From contig JACPVR010000012.1 of NCBI GenBank assembly GCA_016197405.1, positions 186,001 through 250,000 of the forward strand: DNA of 64,000 bases. Reading direction: 5' to 3'. The DNA is from Mycobacterium sp. (GTDB lineage: Bacteria > Actinomycetota > Actinomycetes > Mycobacteriales > Mycobacteriaceae). The translations under genes and the position numbers were made by a program. The notes beneath the pieces are model-generated. The model did not search any database, was not told the origin of the DNA, and saw nothing but the letters and a program-made list of their open reading frames with translations. Of this stretch, positions 41,651-50,316 are shown piece after piece. Positions within the stretch are counted from its first letter, which is position 1; the number at the start of each line of letters is the position of its first letter.

Positions 41651-42412
41651 ATGGCGAGAATGGCCGAACGCGTCAGTTTCCCCAGCACCAGCGGACCCAC
41701 ACTGCGCGGGGTGATCGATCTACCACCGGGGGACGTACGCGGGTGGGGCGTCTTCGCACACGGCTTCACCCTCGGCAAGGACTGCCCGGCCGCCAGCCGC
41801 ATCTGTAAACAGCTGGCCGCCGAAGGAATCGGCATGCTGCGCTTCGACAATCTGGGCCTGGGCACATCCGAGGGTGACTGGGGCGACGGATCCTTCTCCC
41901 ACAAGGTCGCCGACACCGTGCGGGCAGTGGAATTCATGAACGACTCAGGCCGCGAAGTGCGCGTGCTGGTCGGACATTCCTTCGGTGGTGCCGCGGTGAT
42001 CGCCGGGGCGCACGAGTGCCCGACGGTGGCGGCAGTGGCCAGTATCGGCGCCCCGTTCGACCCCGCACACGTCGAACACAATTACGACGCCCTGATAGCG
42101 CGCATCGAAGCCGAGGGCGAGGCGCCGTTTCCCGTCGGAGGAAAGGCCCTCACCCTCAAACGCCACTTCATCGAGGACGTCCGCAACGCCGACCTGCGCG
42201 AGCAGATCCGGACCCTGCGCCGTGCGTTGTTGGTGATGCACTCCCCCACCGACAACACCGTCGGGATCGCCAATGCCAGCGATATCTTCCGCACCGCGCG
42301 CCACCCCCGAAGCTTTGTGTCGCTGGAGGGTGCCGACCATCTGCTCACCGGCAAGAATCAGGCGGCCCGGGCCGCCCGGATCATCAGTGCGTGGGCCGAT
42401 CCCTACCTGTGA
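41651..42412 (+). CDS. Alpha/beta hydrolase
   Basis: A 253-aa alpha/beta hydrolase. It shows GWGVFAHGFTLGKDCPAA (oxyanion region), RFDNLGLGTSEGDWG, the nucleophile elbow LVGHSFGGAAVI near residue 103, the aspartate region VMHSPTDNTVGI, and the catalytic histidine in EGADHLLTGKN. It resembles the hydrolase half of OsmC-hydrolase fusions, but no OsmC domain follows. The start is the ATG at 41651 or 41660; neither has a clear ribosome site. It converges on the lipase-like gene. Confidence 0.85.
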   Translation: MARMAERVSFPSTSGPTLRGVIDLPPGDVRGWGVFAHGFTLGKDCPAASRICKQLAAEGIGMLRFDNLGLGTSEGDWGDGSFSHKVADTVRAVEFMNDSGREVRVLVGHSFGGAAVIAGAHECPTVAAVASIGAPFDPAHVEHNYDALIARIEAEGEAPFPVGGKALTLKRHFIEDVRNADLREQIRTLRRALLVMHSPTDNTVGIANASDIFRTARHPRSFVSLEGADHLLTGKNQAARAARIISAWADPYL

Positions 42413-42530
42413 CAGGTACCGCTGACACGCCGGGATGATCGGGTGGCCCGTAGACGGGCGGCAGCTGTTCACCGGTGAGCAAGAGACCCGACAGAGCCAA
42501 GGGCGACGGTGACACCGTGTCGCGGCGCTG

Positions 42531-43682
42531 TCAGACAGCCGTCGCCGCGCGCTGCTCGACGTGTCGCTGCAGTATGCCCGTCAGGAATCCGGTGGTCGCG
42601 ACCGCGCAACGACGCGCATGGGACGTGTCGACGAGATCGAAGGCGTGTCCTGCCCGCGGGATCTCGACATACTCGACCGGATTGTCCGACACCGCACTCA
42701 ACGCCGCGCGGAACTGCCGGGCTTCGTCGACCGGGATGATGGTGTCCTGCTCGCCGTGGATGAGCAGAAACGGTGGCGCTTCACGGTGCACGCGCGCTAT
42801 CGGCGAAGCCGCCGTGAACACCTCCGGATGACGGGATTGGCTGCGCCGCACCACTACTCGCTCCAGGAAGCTCTGAAAATTGCGACGAGTCGGGGTCGAA
42901 CGGTCCTGCCAGTCATAGCGTCCGTAGATGCCGACGACGGCATCCACCGATGTGTCGGCGCCGTCGATGAGTTCGCCGCGAAATGCCGGATCACCCGGGG
43001 TCAAACCGGCCAGCGCGGCAAGGTGCCCGCCCGCCGAGCAACCGGCGATGGCGACGAAGTTGCGGTCTCCGCCGTAGCGGTCGACATTGGCCCTCGCCCA
43101 CGCGATCGCGGCGTTCACATCGGCGATGTGCCGGGGCCAGCGATGCACCGGGGAGACCCGATAATCCATCGTCAGACAGACCCAGCCCTGCTCGACCAGA
43201 TGGGACAGCAGGGTGTGGCCCTGCAGAACGCGGGTGCCCTGCACCCACGCACCACCGGGGACGAACAGCAGCACAGGGGCCGTCCCCGCGGGCAGATCGG
43301 GACGACGCCACACATCGAGCAGTTGCGCCGGATGATCGCCGTAGCGCACCGATGCACGGTGCAGAGATCGGCGCCGCTGCCCGCGCGCCTGCAGGTACGG
43401 CGGTATCCGGCTCGCACCGGAAAGCACGGCCAACTCGGCCGCTGTGTCGACGGCGACCTGCGCATCGGTGGACACCGCTGCGGTGGCACCGATACCGGTG
43501 TGCCGACTGACTGCGGCGCGCAGTGCCGCGGGCGCGTAGTGCCCGCCCCATAAAGCCATCGCGGTCAGACCGGCGAACGGCTCCAGATGCCGGCCCACCA
43601 CCGGCAGCGAGGAATACCACCTGGTCGAAGCCATCACGACATCGACGGGATGCAGGCGCGCAAGCATGCGTTCGAGTGTCAT
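42531..43682 (-). CDS. Hormone-sensitive-lipase-like esterase (alpha/beta hydrolase)
   Basis: A 383-aa esterase. An N-terminal region of about 110 residues precedes the hydrolase core: LLFVPGGAWVQGTR (the HGGG-type oxyanion loop, here PGG), MDYRVSPVHRWP, the nucleophile AIAGCSAGGHLAAL, LIHGEQDTIIPVDEA and the histidine in PRAGHAFDLVD. The layout resembles mycobacterial Lip proteins such as LipO. The ATG at 43682 follows the small zinc-ribbon ORF by 4 nt. The GxSxG motif is GCSAG. Confidence 0.85.
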   Translation of the reverse strand: MTLERMLARLHPVDVVMASTRWYSSLPVVGRHLEPFAGLTAMALWGGHYAPAALRAAVSRHTGIGATAAVSTDAQVAVDTAAELAVLSGASRIPPYLQARGQRRRSLHRASVRYGDHPAQLLDVWRRPDLPAGTAPVLLFVPGGAWVQGTRVLQGHTLLSHLVEQGWVCLTMDYRVSPVHRWPRHIADVNAAIAWARANVDRYGGDRNFVAIAGCSAGGHLAALAGLTPGDPAFRGELIDGADTSVDAVVGIYGRYDWQDRSTPTRRNFQSFLERVVVRRSQSRHPEVFTAASPIARVHREAPPFLLIHGEQDTIIPVDEARQFRAALSAVSDNPVEYVEIPRAGHAFDLVDTSHARRCAVATTGFLTGILQRHVEQRAATAV

Positions 43683-43686
43683 GAGG

Positions 43687-43794
43687 TCAGCGCCTCGAAC
43701 TCGTTTCCGTCCGGTCCCCCGGGCTGTCGCACGACGAGCACGCCACGCTTTCGATGCTGAACTGACCACAGGCCGGGCAGATGAAATCGAGCAC
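43687..43794 (-). CDS. Possible 35-aa zinc-ribbon protein
   Basis: A minus-strand reading of 35 codons carries CPACG, 8 residues, CSSC (FICPACGQFSIESVACSSC), a compact zinc-ribbon pattern. The GTG at 43794 has AAAGG 8 nt upstream. Its stop is 4 nt before the esterase ATG. Cysteine spacing and coupling argue for a real gene; the tail (RTETSSRR) is unremarkable. It could also be a chance pattern in a GC-rich spacer. Confidence 0.4.
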   Translation of the reverse strand: MLDFICPACGQFSIESVACSSCDSPGDRTETSSRR

Positions 43795-43955
43795 GCGCTG
43801 CACCTTTCGAACAGTGATAGCCGCCGTCTGAGTGCAGCGCCCCTTGCGGTGTACCCCATATCGGTGTCGCGAAACCTTGCGACGGCCGGCCGGAAGGACA
43901 CCTCGCTCGGTATCGGCAGTGTGAAAGGCCGCTGAACGCGCCCGGTCTCGCGACC

Positions 43956-45599
43956 TCAGTCGTCGCCGGCAGCGACCAGTGAATGCAACCGCACGTTCGG
44001 GTTGTCGCGGGAGAAGCCCTCAAGCCGCCACTTGGTGGAGAACAGCGCGAGCATCACACCGTCGGACCGGGTCAGCACTTCCATCGACACCTGCTTCTGC
44101 AGGAATTCGGCGTCTTCGGGGTCGACCGCGCGAGCCACCGTGTAGGGCAACGACTCCAGCGATATCGGCGCGCTCAGCTCGGTCGCCATCCGGTGGGTGG
44201 CGACCTCGAACTGCATCGGGCCGACCGCGGCCAGGACCGGCGACTGATCACCGCGGCGATCAGACCGCAGCACCTGGACGACGCCTTCTTGCTCCAACTG
44301 TTCTATGCCACGGCGGAATTGCTTGTGCTTACTCGGATCCGTGCCCCGGGCGACCGCGAAATACTCCGGCGAGAAGCTGGGGATCGGCGGATACTGCACC
44401 GGGATGTCACGGAACAACGTGTCCCCCGGACGCAACGTGGCCGCATTCGCCAGGCCGATGACATCGCCGGGCCACGCGTCGTCGATGGTCGCGCGCTGCT
44501 GACCGAACACCGACTGCGCGTACTTGGTGACGAACGGCTTTCCGGTGGCGGCGTGGGTGAGAACCTCACCGCGGGTGAACGATCCCGAGCACACCCGGGC
44601 ATAAGCGATACGGTCGCGGTGCGCGGAATCCATACCGGCCTGCACCTTGAACACGAAGGCGCTGAACGGCGCATCGGCGGGGCGCCGGTTGCCCTCGATG
44701 TCGAGTTGCCCGCTCGGTGACGGTGCCAGATGCACCAGCACGTCGAGCAATTGGTTCACACCGAAGTTCAGCGCAGCCGAGGTGAACAGGACCGGTGTCG
44801 CGCTGCCGTCGAGGAAGGTCTCGGCTGCATAGTCGGCGCCGTCGGCCGACAACAGTTCGGACTCTTCGACAGCGTTCTCCCAATCGACACCCGCCACATC
44901 AGCCGCCCGGTCCGGTGAGATGTGCTCCTCGGGAGCGGCTTTGGCGCCGCCGGCGGTGCGGGTGAACTTGATGAAATTGCCGGTCTGCCGATCAAGCACG
45001 CCTTTGAAGTCACCGGCGATGCCGACGGGCCACGTCAACGGGGTGGGATGCAGCCCGATCCGGGCCTGGATTTCGTCCATCAGTTCCAGTGCGTGCCGGC
45101 CGGGGCGGTCCCATTTGTTGATCACCGTGATGATCGGGATACCGCGGTGCCGGCACACCTGGAACAGCTTGAGGGTCTGCGGTTCCAGACCCTTGGCGGC
45201 GTCGATGAGCATCACCGCGCAGTCGACCGCCGACAACACCCGATAGGTGTCCTCGGAGAAGTCGGCGTGCCCGGGGGTGTCGAGCAGGTTGATGACACAG
45301 TCCTGGCCGTCCGGCGAGGTGTAGGGGAACTGCAGGGCCGTCGAGGTGATGGAGATACCGCGGGCCTTCTCCATCTCCATCCAGTCGGAGACCGTGGCAC
45401 GCCGTCCGGCCTTGCCGTGGATGGCGCCCGCCTCGGTTATCACCTTGGCGTGCAGCACGAGGGCCTCGGTCAGGGTGGACTTTCCGGCGTCGGGATGGCT
45501 GATGACAGCGAAAGTCCGTCGACGTCGAGCTTCTGCGGAGATCCGGGCTGCGGACGGTCCGTCGGATACCGTCGTCACGCTGGAGGAGTTATCGGTCAT
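43956..45599 (-). CDS. prfC: Peptide chain release factor 3
   Basis: A 547-aa translational GTPase. The G1 motif is ISHPDAGKSTLTEAL near residue 34, with the switch regions GRRATVSDWMEMEKARGISI and LLDTPGHADFSEDTYR, the guanine motif VINKWDRPG, and the RF3 domain II and III blocks FVFKVQAGMDSAHRDRIAYA and VGPMQFEVATHRM. It recycles release factors RF1/RF2 after termination. RF3 is patchily distributed among actinobacteria. There is no clear ribosome site at the ATG at 45599. Single gene. Confidence 0.95.
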   Translation of the reverse strand: MTDNSSSVTTVSDGPSAARISAEARRRRTFAVISHPDAGKSTLTEALVLHAKVITEAGAIHGKAGRRATVSDWMEMEKARGISITSTALQFPYTSPDGQDCVINLLDTPGHADFSEDTYRVLSAVDCAVMLIDAAKGLEPQTLKLFQVCRHRGIPIITVINKWDRPGRHALELMDEIQARIGLHPTPLTWPVGIAGDFKGVLDRQTGNFIKFTRTAGGAKAAPEEHISPDRAADVAGVDWENAVEESELLSADGADYAAETFLDGSATPVLFTSAALNFGVNQLLDVLVHLAPSPSGQLDIEGNRRPADAPFSAFVFKVQAGMDSAHRDRIAYARVCSGSFTRGEVLTHAATGKPFVTKYAQSVFGQQRATIDDAWPGDVIGLANAATLRPGDTLFRDIPVQYPPIPSFSPEYFAVARGTDPSKHKQFRRGIEQLEQEGVVQVLRSDRRGDQSPVLAAVGPMQFEVATHRMATELSAPISLESLPYTVARAVDPEDAEFLQKQVSMEVLTRSDGVMLALFSTKWRLEGFSRDNPNVRLHSLVAAGDD

Positions 45600-45696
45600 T
45601 GCGAACTGCCACTTTATTCGTCCACTGGGCCGAACCGATAATCGCCGCTGATCGGCGGGGATGACCGCCGGCCGGCGTCTGCCCTAGCGTGGTCGT

Positions 45697-46641
45697 GTGA
45701 GCGCACCTGCACAACAACCCGTGAAGGTCCTGGTTCCCGACGACCTGGGGCTGCGGCTGCTGGGTGGCTCGCCGCAATTCGACGTGGCGCGCTACCGGCC
45801 CGGCGACCCGTGGCCGTCGGCATATCTGGACACCACCGTGGTCGTGGTCAGCTACGACTCGGCGGCCGCCGTCGGCGCCAGATTCGCCGATCTGCCGGAC
45901 CTGCGCCTCATCCAGACACTCAACGCCGGCTATGACCAATGGCTGCCCCACCTACCCGACGGCGTCATGTTGTCCAACGGACGCGGCGCACATGGCGGCT
46001 CATCAGCCGAGTGGGTGGTGGCCGCGTTGCTGTCGATCTACCGCGATCTGGCGCTCTTCGGCCGGCACCAGGCCGACGGGGTATGGCGGCCGAAGGTCAC
46101 CGAGACGCTGATCGGCAAGAACGTGGTGGTGCTCGGGGCCGGAGATCTCGCCGTCAACCTGGCGGCCCGCCTGACGCCGTTCGACACCGAGGTGACACTC
46201 GTCGGGCGCCATGCCCGGCCCGGCGTGACGGCGATCGATGATCTCGACTCGCTACTACCGGACGCCGACGCCGTCGTGGTGATGCTGCCGGAGAATCGCT
46301 CCACGCATCACATCATCGATGCCGCATTCCTGGCCGAGCTGAAGGACAACGCAGTACTGGTCAACGCCGGGCGCGGTGGCGCGGTGGACACCGATGCGCT
46401 GTTGGCCGAGCTCACCTCGGGTCGGTTGCGGGCGGCGCTGGACGTCACCGACCCCGAGCCGCTGCCCGCGGGACATCCGTTGTGGTCGGCACCGGGCCTG
46501 TTGCTGACCCCTCATGTGGCGGGCAGTACCGAAGGCGCCTGGGAGAGGGCGTGGAATATCGCCGCACGTCAGATAGCCCAGTACGCCGACGGCGGGCGAC
46601 CGTCGAACCTGGTCGCCGGTCCCGGGGCCGAGGCCGACTGA
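45697..46641 (+). CDS. D-2-hydroxyacid dehydrogenase family protein
   Basis: A 314-aa dehydrogenase of the D-isomer-specific family. It shows LIQTLNAGYDQW, NAD motif NVVVLGAGDLAVNLAARL (GAGDLA, a variant of GxGxxG), VLVNAGRGGAVDTDALL, DVTDPEPLP and LLTPHVAGSTEG. The third paralogue in the window and the most divergent. A TAGCGT -10 box (45685-45690) lies 6 nt before the GTG at 45697, so the mRNA is probably leaderless. The FAD oxidoreductase gene follows one base after its stop. Confidence 0.85.
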   Translation: MSAPAQQPVKVLVPDDLGLRLLGGSPQFDVARYRPGDPWPSAYLDTTVVVVSYDSAAAVGARFADLPDLRLIQTLNAGYDQWLPHLPDGVMLSNGRGAHGGSSAEWVVAALLSIYRDLALFGRHQADGVWRPKVTETLIGKNVVVLGAGDLAVNLAARLTPFDTEVTLVGRHARPGVTAIDDLDSLLPDADAVVVMLPENRSTHHIIDAAFLAELKDNAVLVNAGRGGAVDTDALLAELTSGRLRAALDVTDPEPLPAGHPLWSAPGLLLTPHVAGSTEGAWERAWNIAARQIAQYADGGRPSNLVAGPGAEAD

Positions 46642-46642
46642 C

Positions 46643-47581
46643 ATGGCACACCGCGTCGCTGTCGTCGGTGCCGGCATCTCGGGCGCGACATGCGCACAGA
46701 CGCTGCGCGCACACGGCGTCACCGTGGAGATTGTCGACCGTGGCCGCGCCCCCGGTGGACGGATGGCCTCACCACGACTGCACGGCCGCCGCGTCGATAT
46801 CGGCGCGGCGTACTTCACCGTCAAGGAGCCCGGTTTCGGCACCATCGTCGACGACTGGACTGCCCGGGGGTTGGCGCGGCAGTGGACCGATACCTTCGAC
46901 GTGTTCTCGGCCGACGGTCATGAACGCACCGCCGGCCCGGTCCGCTACGCCGCCCCGGACGGCCTGCGGTCACTGGTACGGGCGGTACTGCCCGCCGACG
47001 CCCGCTCCGAAGTTGCGGTGAGCACGCTGGCGCAGCTGGACCATGATGCCGTCGTGCTGGCGATGCCCGACCCGCACGCCGCCCGCCTCCTGCCGGACGA
47101 GGCCGACTGGGTGGACTACGACCCGGTGATCGCCGTCACCGCCGGTTGGCCGCAGCGATGCTGGCCGATCGTCGACGCGGCGTTCGTCAACGACGATGCT
47201 GAGCTGTCCTTCGTCGCCGATGACGGGTCCCGACGCGGCGACGGCGCGGCGGTGCTGGTTGCGCACACGACATCAGCGCTGGCCCGTGCCCATCTCGATG
47301 ATCCCGATGCCGCGGTGCGGCCCGCCCTCGCTGCACTGCGCAGGGTTCTCGGGGTGACCGATCCGCCGGAGTGGACACACGCGCATCGCTGGACCTACGC
47401 GAAACCGGCAGGCACCCACGGTGCCGACGCCTTCCGTCTCGGTACACGCGACGGTCGGCCGGTGGGGTTGTGCGGTGATTCGTGGTGTCCGTCCGGCGCA
47501 CCACGGGTCGAATCGGCGTGGTTGTCCGGGCAACGGTTGGGAATGGCTCTGGCCGAACACCTTTCGGCAACCGACCACTAG
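46643..47581 (+). CDS. FAD-dependent amine-oxidase-like (renalase-like) oxidoreductase
   Basis: A 312-aa flavoprotein. The N-terminal dinucleotide fold VAVVGAGISGATCAQTLRAH (residues 5-24) and EIVDRGRAPGGRMAS are typical of NAD(P)/FAD oxidoreductases such as renalase. Further motifs are DIGAAYFTVKEP and the C-terminal GLCGDSWCPSGAPRVESAW, which closes over the flavin. The substrate is unknown. The ATG at 46643 follows the dehydrogenase gene by one base, with GAGG upstream, so the two are co-transcribed. Confidence 0.87.
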   Translation: MAHRVAVVGAGISGATCAQTLRAHGVTVEIVDRGRAPGGRMASPRLHGRRVDIGAAYFTVKEPGFGTIVDDWTARGLARQWTDTFDVFSADGHERTAGPVRYAAPDGLRSLVRAVLPADARSEVAVSTLAQLDHDAVVLAMPDPHAARLLPDEADWVDYDPVIAVTAGWPQRCWPIVDAAFVNDDAELSFVADDGSRRGDGAAVLVAHTTSALARAHLDDPDAAVRPALAALRRVLGVTDPPEWTHAHRWTYAKPAGTHGADAFRLGTRDGRPVGLCGDSWCPSGAPRVESAWLSGQRLGMALAEHLSATDH

Positions 47582-47583
47582 CA

Positions 47584-48414
47584 TCAGTTGCCGTGTGCGG
47601 TCAGCTCCATCGACGGGGTCTGGGCCGCGGTCGCGCCGGCAACCAGGTTGTAGAGCGGGGCACCCCACGCGTGCGCTCCGCTGGCAGTGGGCGAATACGA
47701 CGTGTGGATGGCGAGATCGGCTGCCGACAGCTCGGTGGTGTCGGGGTCGTAATCGCACACCGGATCCCCCACATCGCAGACGCTGACGGTGCGCGCACCG
47801 ATCTGCGGCGGCAGCATCGAGGTGTTGGTCGACGCGAGGAAGGAATGTTCCTGCGCGACGCCCTTACCCACACCGGGAACGACCGCTGCCGACCCCAGGT
47901 TGATGGTGGTGTCCATCGGCAGCCGGTCACCGTCGGCGATCAGCAGCGCCGCCGCCACGTGCGGGTCGTCGGCGAGCTCATAGAGGTTGCGGTGGATGAC
48001 CATGGCGCCCTGGGAGTAGCCGGCGAGCACGACCTTGGTGTCGGGACACTGCGCGGTGAAGGCTTTGAACTGCTCGGCTGTCGCGTCCGTACCGTCGTCG
48101 ACGCTGCCCAGGAAGTCGAGCCAGCCGCCCAGCCCGCCTTCCAACGGGACCGGCGCCGCCGGGTACTGCACTGCCTCCGCGGTGATGGTGTGCCCGTCGG
48201 CCAACAGCTCGGACCGCAACTGCAGGTAGGACTGGTACACCACCGAGCCCATACCGCCGTTGGCGCCGGCCGCCGCGCCGTCACGCTGACCCGAACCGGC
48301 GGCACCGATCCAGTGGTAGTCACCGCACACCGGTTCGGCCGCGGCGGTACCGGTGGCCAATCCGGCCACGGCCATGGCGGCCACCACGACGGCCAGACCC
48401 AGACGACGAATCAC
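47584..48414 (-). CDS. Secreted cutinase-fold protein
   Basis: A 276-aa secreted protein. The signal peptide (LGLAVVVAAMAVAGLATGTA) is cut near residue 27, then a cutinase/PE-PPE-like hydrolase core: the serine in VVLAGYSQGAMVIHRNLY, the aspartate in GDPVCDYDPD, and the histidine in AIHTSYSPTA. The C-terminus has LYNLVAGATAA. The nearby cutinase at 38147 is shorter and distinct. The GTG at 48414 has GGGAGGA 8 nt upstream. The longer reading to 48756 was rejected. Confidence 0.85.
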   Translation of the reverse strand: MIRRLGLAVVVAAMAVAGLATGTAAAEPVCGDYHWIGAAGSGQRDGAAAGANGGMGSVVYQSYLQLRSELLADGHTITAEAVQYPAAPVPLEGGLGGWLDFLGSVDDGTDATAEQFKAFTAQCPDTKVVLAGYSQGAMVIHRNLYELADDPHVAAALLIADGDRLPMDTTINLGSAAVVPGVGKGVAQEHSFLASTNTSMLPPQIGARTVSVCDVGDPVCDYDPDTTELSAADLAIHTSYSPTASGAHAWGAPLYNLVAGATAAQTPSMELTAHGN

Positions 48415-48724
48415 GACGATTTCCTCCCACACCTGTTCAGTCGGTTCTTCGCCCGATGCACCGCGTGGCGTTACAGCAAACGCCGGAACGGGACCCGCGT
48501 CACAGCCATGGACGATCCCTAGAATCTGCGCGAGCACAACGGCCGCGGCCATTCGGCGACTGCGTTTGACTGGATAGATGAGCCAGCACACATACCGAAT
48601 CGTCGAGATCGTGGGAACGTCGCGCGATGGGATCGACGCGGGCGCCTGAGCCGGCCGGCTCAGGAATGAAGTCCGTCGCCACCGGGTTCCTGTCCTACGA
48701 GGCGATCCCGGAGGCGAACCAGCG
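48415..48724. promoter_or_regulatory. 310-nt divergent promoter region with a 20-bp palindrome
   Basis: No convincing gene. It separates the cutinase-fold gene from the GNAT operon. A perfect 20-bp palindrome lies at 48645-48664. The ribosome site GGAGG of the GNAT gene sits 10 nt before its start. Confidence 0.5.
48645..48664. repeat. Perfect 20-bp palindrome upstream of the GNAT operon
   Basis: CCTGAGCCGGCCGGCTCAGG is a perfect palindrome with no spacer, ending 60 nt before the GNAT start. It could be an operator or fold as a hairpin in the leader. Confidence 0.5.
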
Positions 48725-49231
48725 ATGAGCACACCTGCCGACTCGCTGCAGTTCATCGCCGTTCACCAGAGCGATCCGCTGGCAGCGCCGCTGCTCGACG
48801 AACTCACCGTCGAGTACGACACCCGATACCAGGGCCGCGCCGGCGGCGAATACCGCGACCTGCGCGCCTATCCCGCGGCCGAGTTCGAACCACCCGCCGG
48901 TGCCCTGATCGTGGCCCTTTCCGATGGCGTCCCGGTGGCCGGTGGTGCATTCCGCCGCTACGACGCCACGACCGCCGAGCTCAAACGCATCTGGACGGCG
49001 TCCACGCACCGCAGGAGGGGTTACGGAAAACTCGTGGTGGCCGAATTGGAGCGGGTGGCCGCCGAGCGTGGCTACACGCGCGTGTACCTGACGACCGGGT
49101 GGCGACAACCCGAGGCGGTGGCGTTGTACCTGGCATCCGGCTACACCGCGCTCTACGACCCGTCATTGCCCGCCGGGCAGGTCGGCGCGCATCCGTTCGA
49201 GAAACTGCTCGACCGTGAGATTGCCGAATGA
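48725..49231 (+). CDS. GNAT-family N-acetyltransferase
   Basis: A 168-aa acetyltransferase. Acetyl-CoA binding is at IWTASTHRRRGYGKLVVAEL (the R/Q-x-x-G-x-G/A loop, near residue 95), followed by GYTRVYLTTGWRQPEAVALY and the C-terminal SGYTALYDPS. The acceptor is unknown. GGAGG lies 10 nt before the ATG at 48725. Its stop overlaps the LLM oxidoreductase start (ATGA), so the three genes from 48725 to 51068 form an operon. Confidence 0.88.
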   Translation: MSTPADSLQFIAVHQSDPLAAPLLDELTVEYDTRYQGRAGGEYRDLRAYPAAEFEPPAGALIVALSDGVPVAGGAFRRYDATTAELKRIWTASTHRRRGYGKLVVAELERVAAERGYTRVYLTTGWRQPEAVALYLASGYTALYDPSLPAGQVGAHPFEKLLDREIAE

Positions 49232-50316
49232 AGTTCCTGCTGCTCACCCTCATCACACACCAGCCGGACCTGATCACCGGTGAGCTGCAGAGTCCTGCCG
49301 AACGCTTACGCGATGTGGTCGAAAAAGCCGTACTCGCAGAGGAACTCGGTTTCGACGGTTTCGCCGTCGGCGAGCGTCACGAGGACCCGTTCATCTCGTC
49401 CTCACCTCCGGTGGTGCTGAGCAATATCGCGGCCCGGACTTCGACGATCGCACTGTTCACCGCGGTGACGACATTGAGCCTGCTCGATCCGGTGCGGGCT
49501 TTCGAGGACTATTCGACGCTGGACAACCTCTCGGGTGGACGGCTCGAACTCATCATCGGCAAGGGCAACGGCGCGGCGCAGGCCGAGCTGTTCCACGTGA
49601 CCACCGACGACCAGTGGGACCGCAATCGCGAGGGTTATGACCTTTTCCGGCTGCTCTGGGGCAGCGATCAGGTGACCTGGTCGGGCAGGTTCCGGCCGCC
49701 CCTGGTCAACGCCAAGGCGCTGCCCCGGCCACTTCAGGAGCGCATCCGGATCTGGCACGGCAGTGCGACGAGTACCGAGTCCGTCGATCTGGCGGCCCGC
49801 TACGGCGACCCGATCTTCTCGGCCAACGTCACCTACCCCATCGAGCCCTACGCCGAACTGGTCCGGCACTATCGGGAGCGCTGGGAGTTCTACGGTCACC
49901 GCCCCGAGGACGCCCTCGTCGGCGCGGGGACGGCCGGCTTCTATATCGCACCCACCTCACAGGAGGCGGTGTCCGCCTATGCGCCGATATTCGCGGCGCG
50001 TCTGGCCACCCAGACGACTTTCGGGCTCCCGGCGGTCTTCGACTCCGTCGAGGACTTCGTGGCACGCAGTTCCGCGCTGATCGGCAGCCCCGCGCAGGTC
50101 ATCGACAAAGTCGGCCGGTATCACGAGCAGCTGGGGCACGAGGTCATGCATCTGAGCGCCGATGTCGAGGGTGTGACCCCCGGCCAACGACGCCGCAGCC
50201 TTGAGCTGTTCCAGTCCGATGTCGCACCAGCTCTCCGGGCACGGTTTCCGGGACGGCCATTGAGCGCCGAGAACAGAACCGCCTTCGACCTGAGCACGAC
50301 GAGGAGTGAATCATGA
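49228..50316 (+). CDS. LLM-class flavin-dependent oxidoreductase
   Basis: A 362-aa luciferase-like TIM barrel. Motifs are EELGFDGFAVGERHEDPFIS, VVLSNIAARTSTIALFTAVT, LSGGRLELIIGKGN, and IRIWHGSATSTESVDLAARY. The family uses FMN or F420; the cofactor cannot be read from sequence here. Such enzymes oxidise alkyl or sulfonate compounds or reduce nitrogen compounds. The start overlaps the GNAT stop and the stop overlaps the DUF1684 start (both ATGA), so translation is coupled. Confidence 0.88.
   Translation: MKFLLLTLITHQPDLITGELQSPAERLRDVVEKAVLAEELGFDGFAVGERHEDPFISSSPPVVLSNIAARTSTIALFTAVTTLSLLDPVRAFEDYSTLDNLSGGRLELIIGKGNGAAQAELFHVTTDDQWDRNREGYDLFRLLWGSDQVTWSGRFRPPLVNAKALPRPLQERIRIWHGSATSTESVDLAARYGDPIFSANVTYPIEPYAELVRHYRERWEFYGHRPEDALVGAGTAGFYIAPTSQEAVSAYAPIFAARLATQTTFGLPAVFDSVEDFVARSSALIGSPAQVIDKVGRYHEQLGHEVMHLSADVEGVTPGQRRRSLELFQSDVAPALRARFPGRPLSAENRTAFDLSTTRSES

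Noticed and set aside
42459..42530. Hairpin between the convergent hydrolase genes
   Set aside because: Best dyad (GCGAC with GTCGC) needs bulges and a one-base loop in its core; not good enough for a terminator call.
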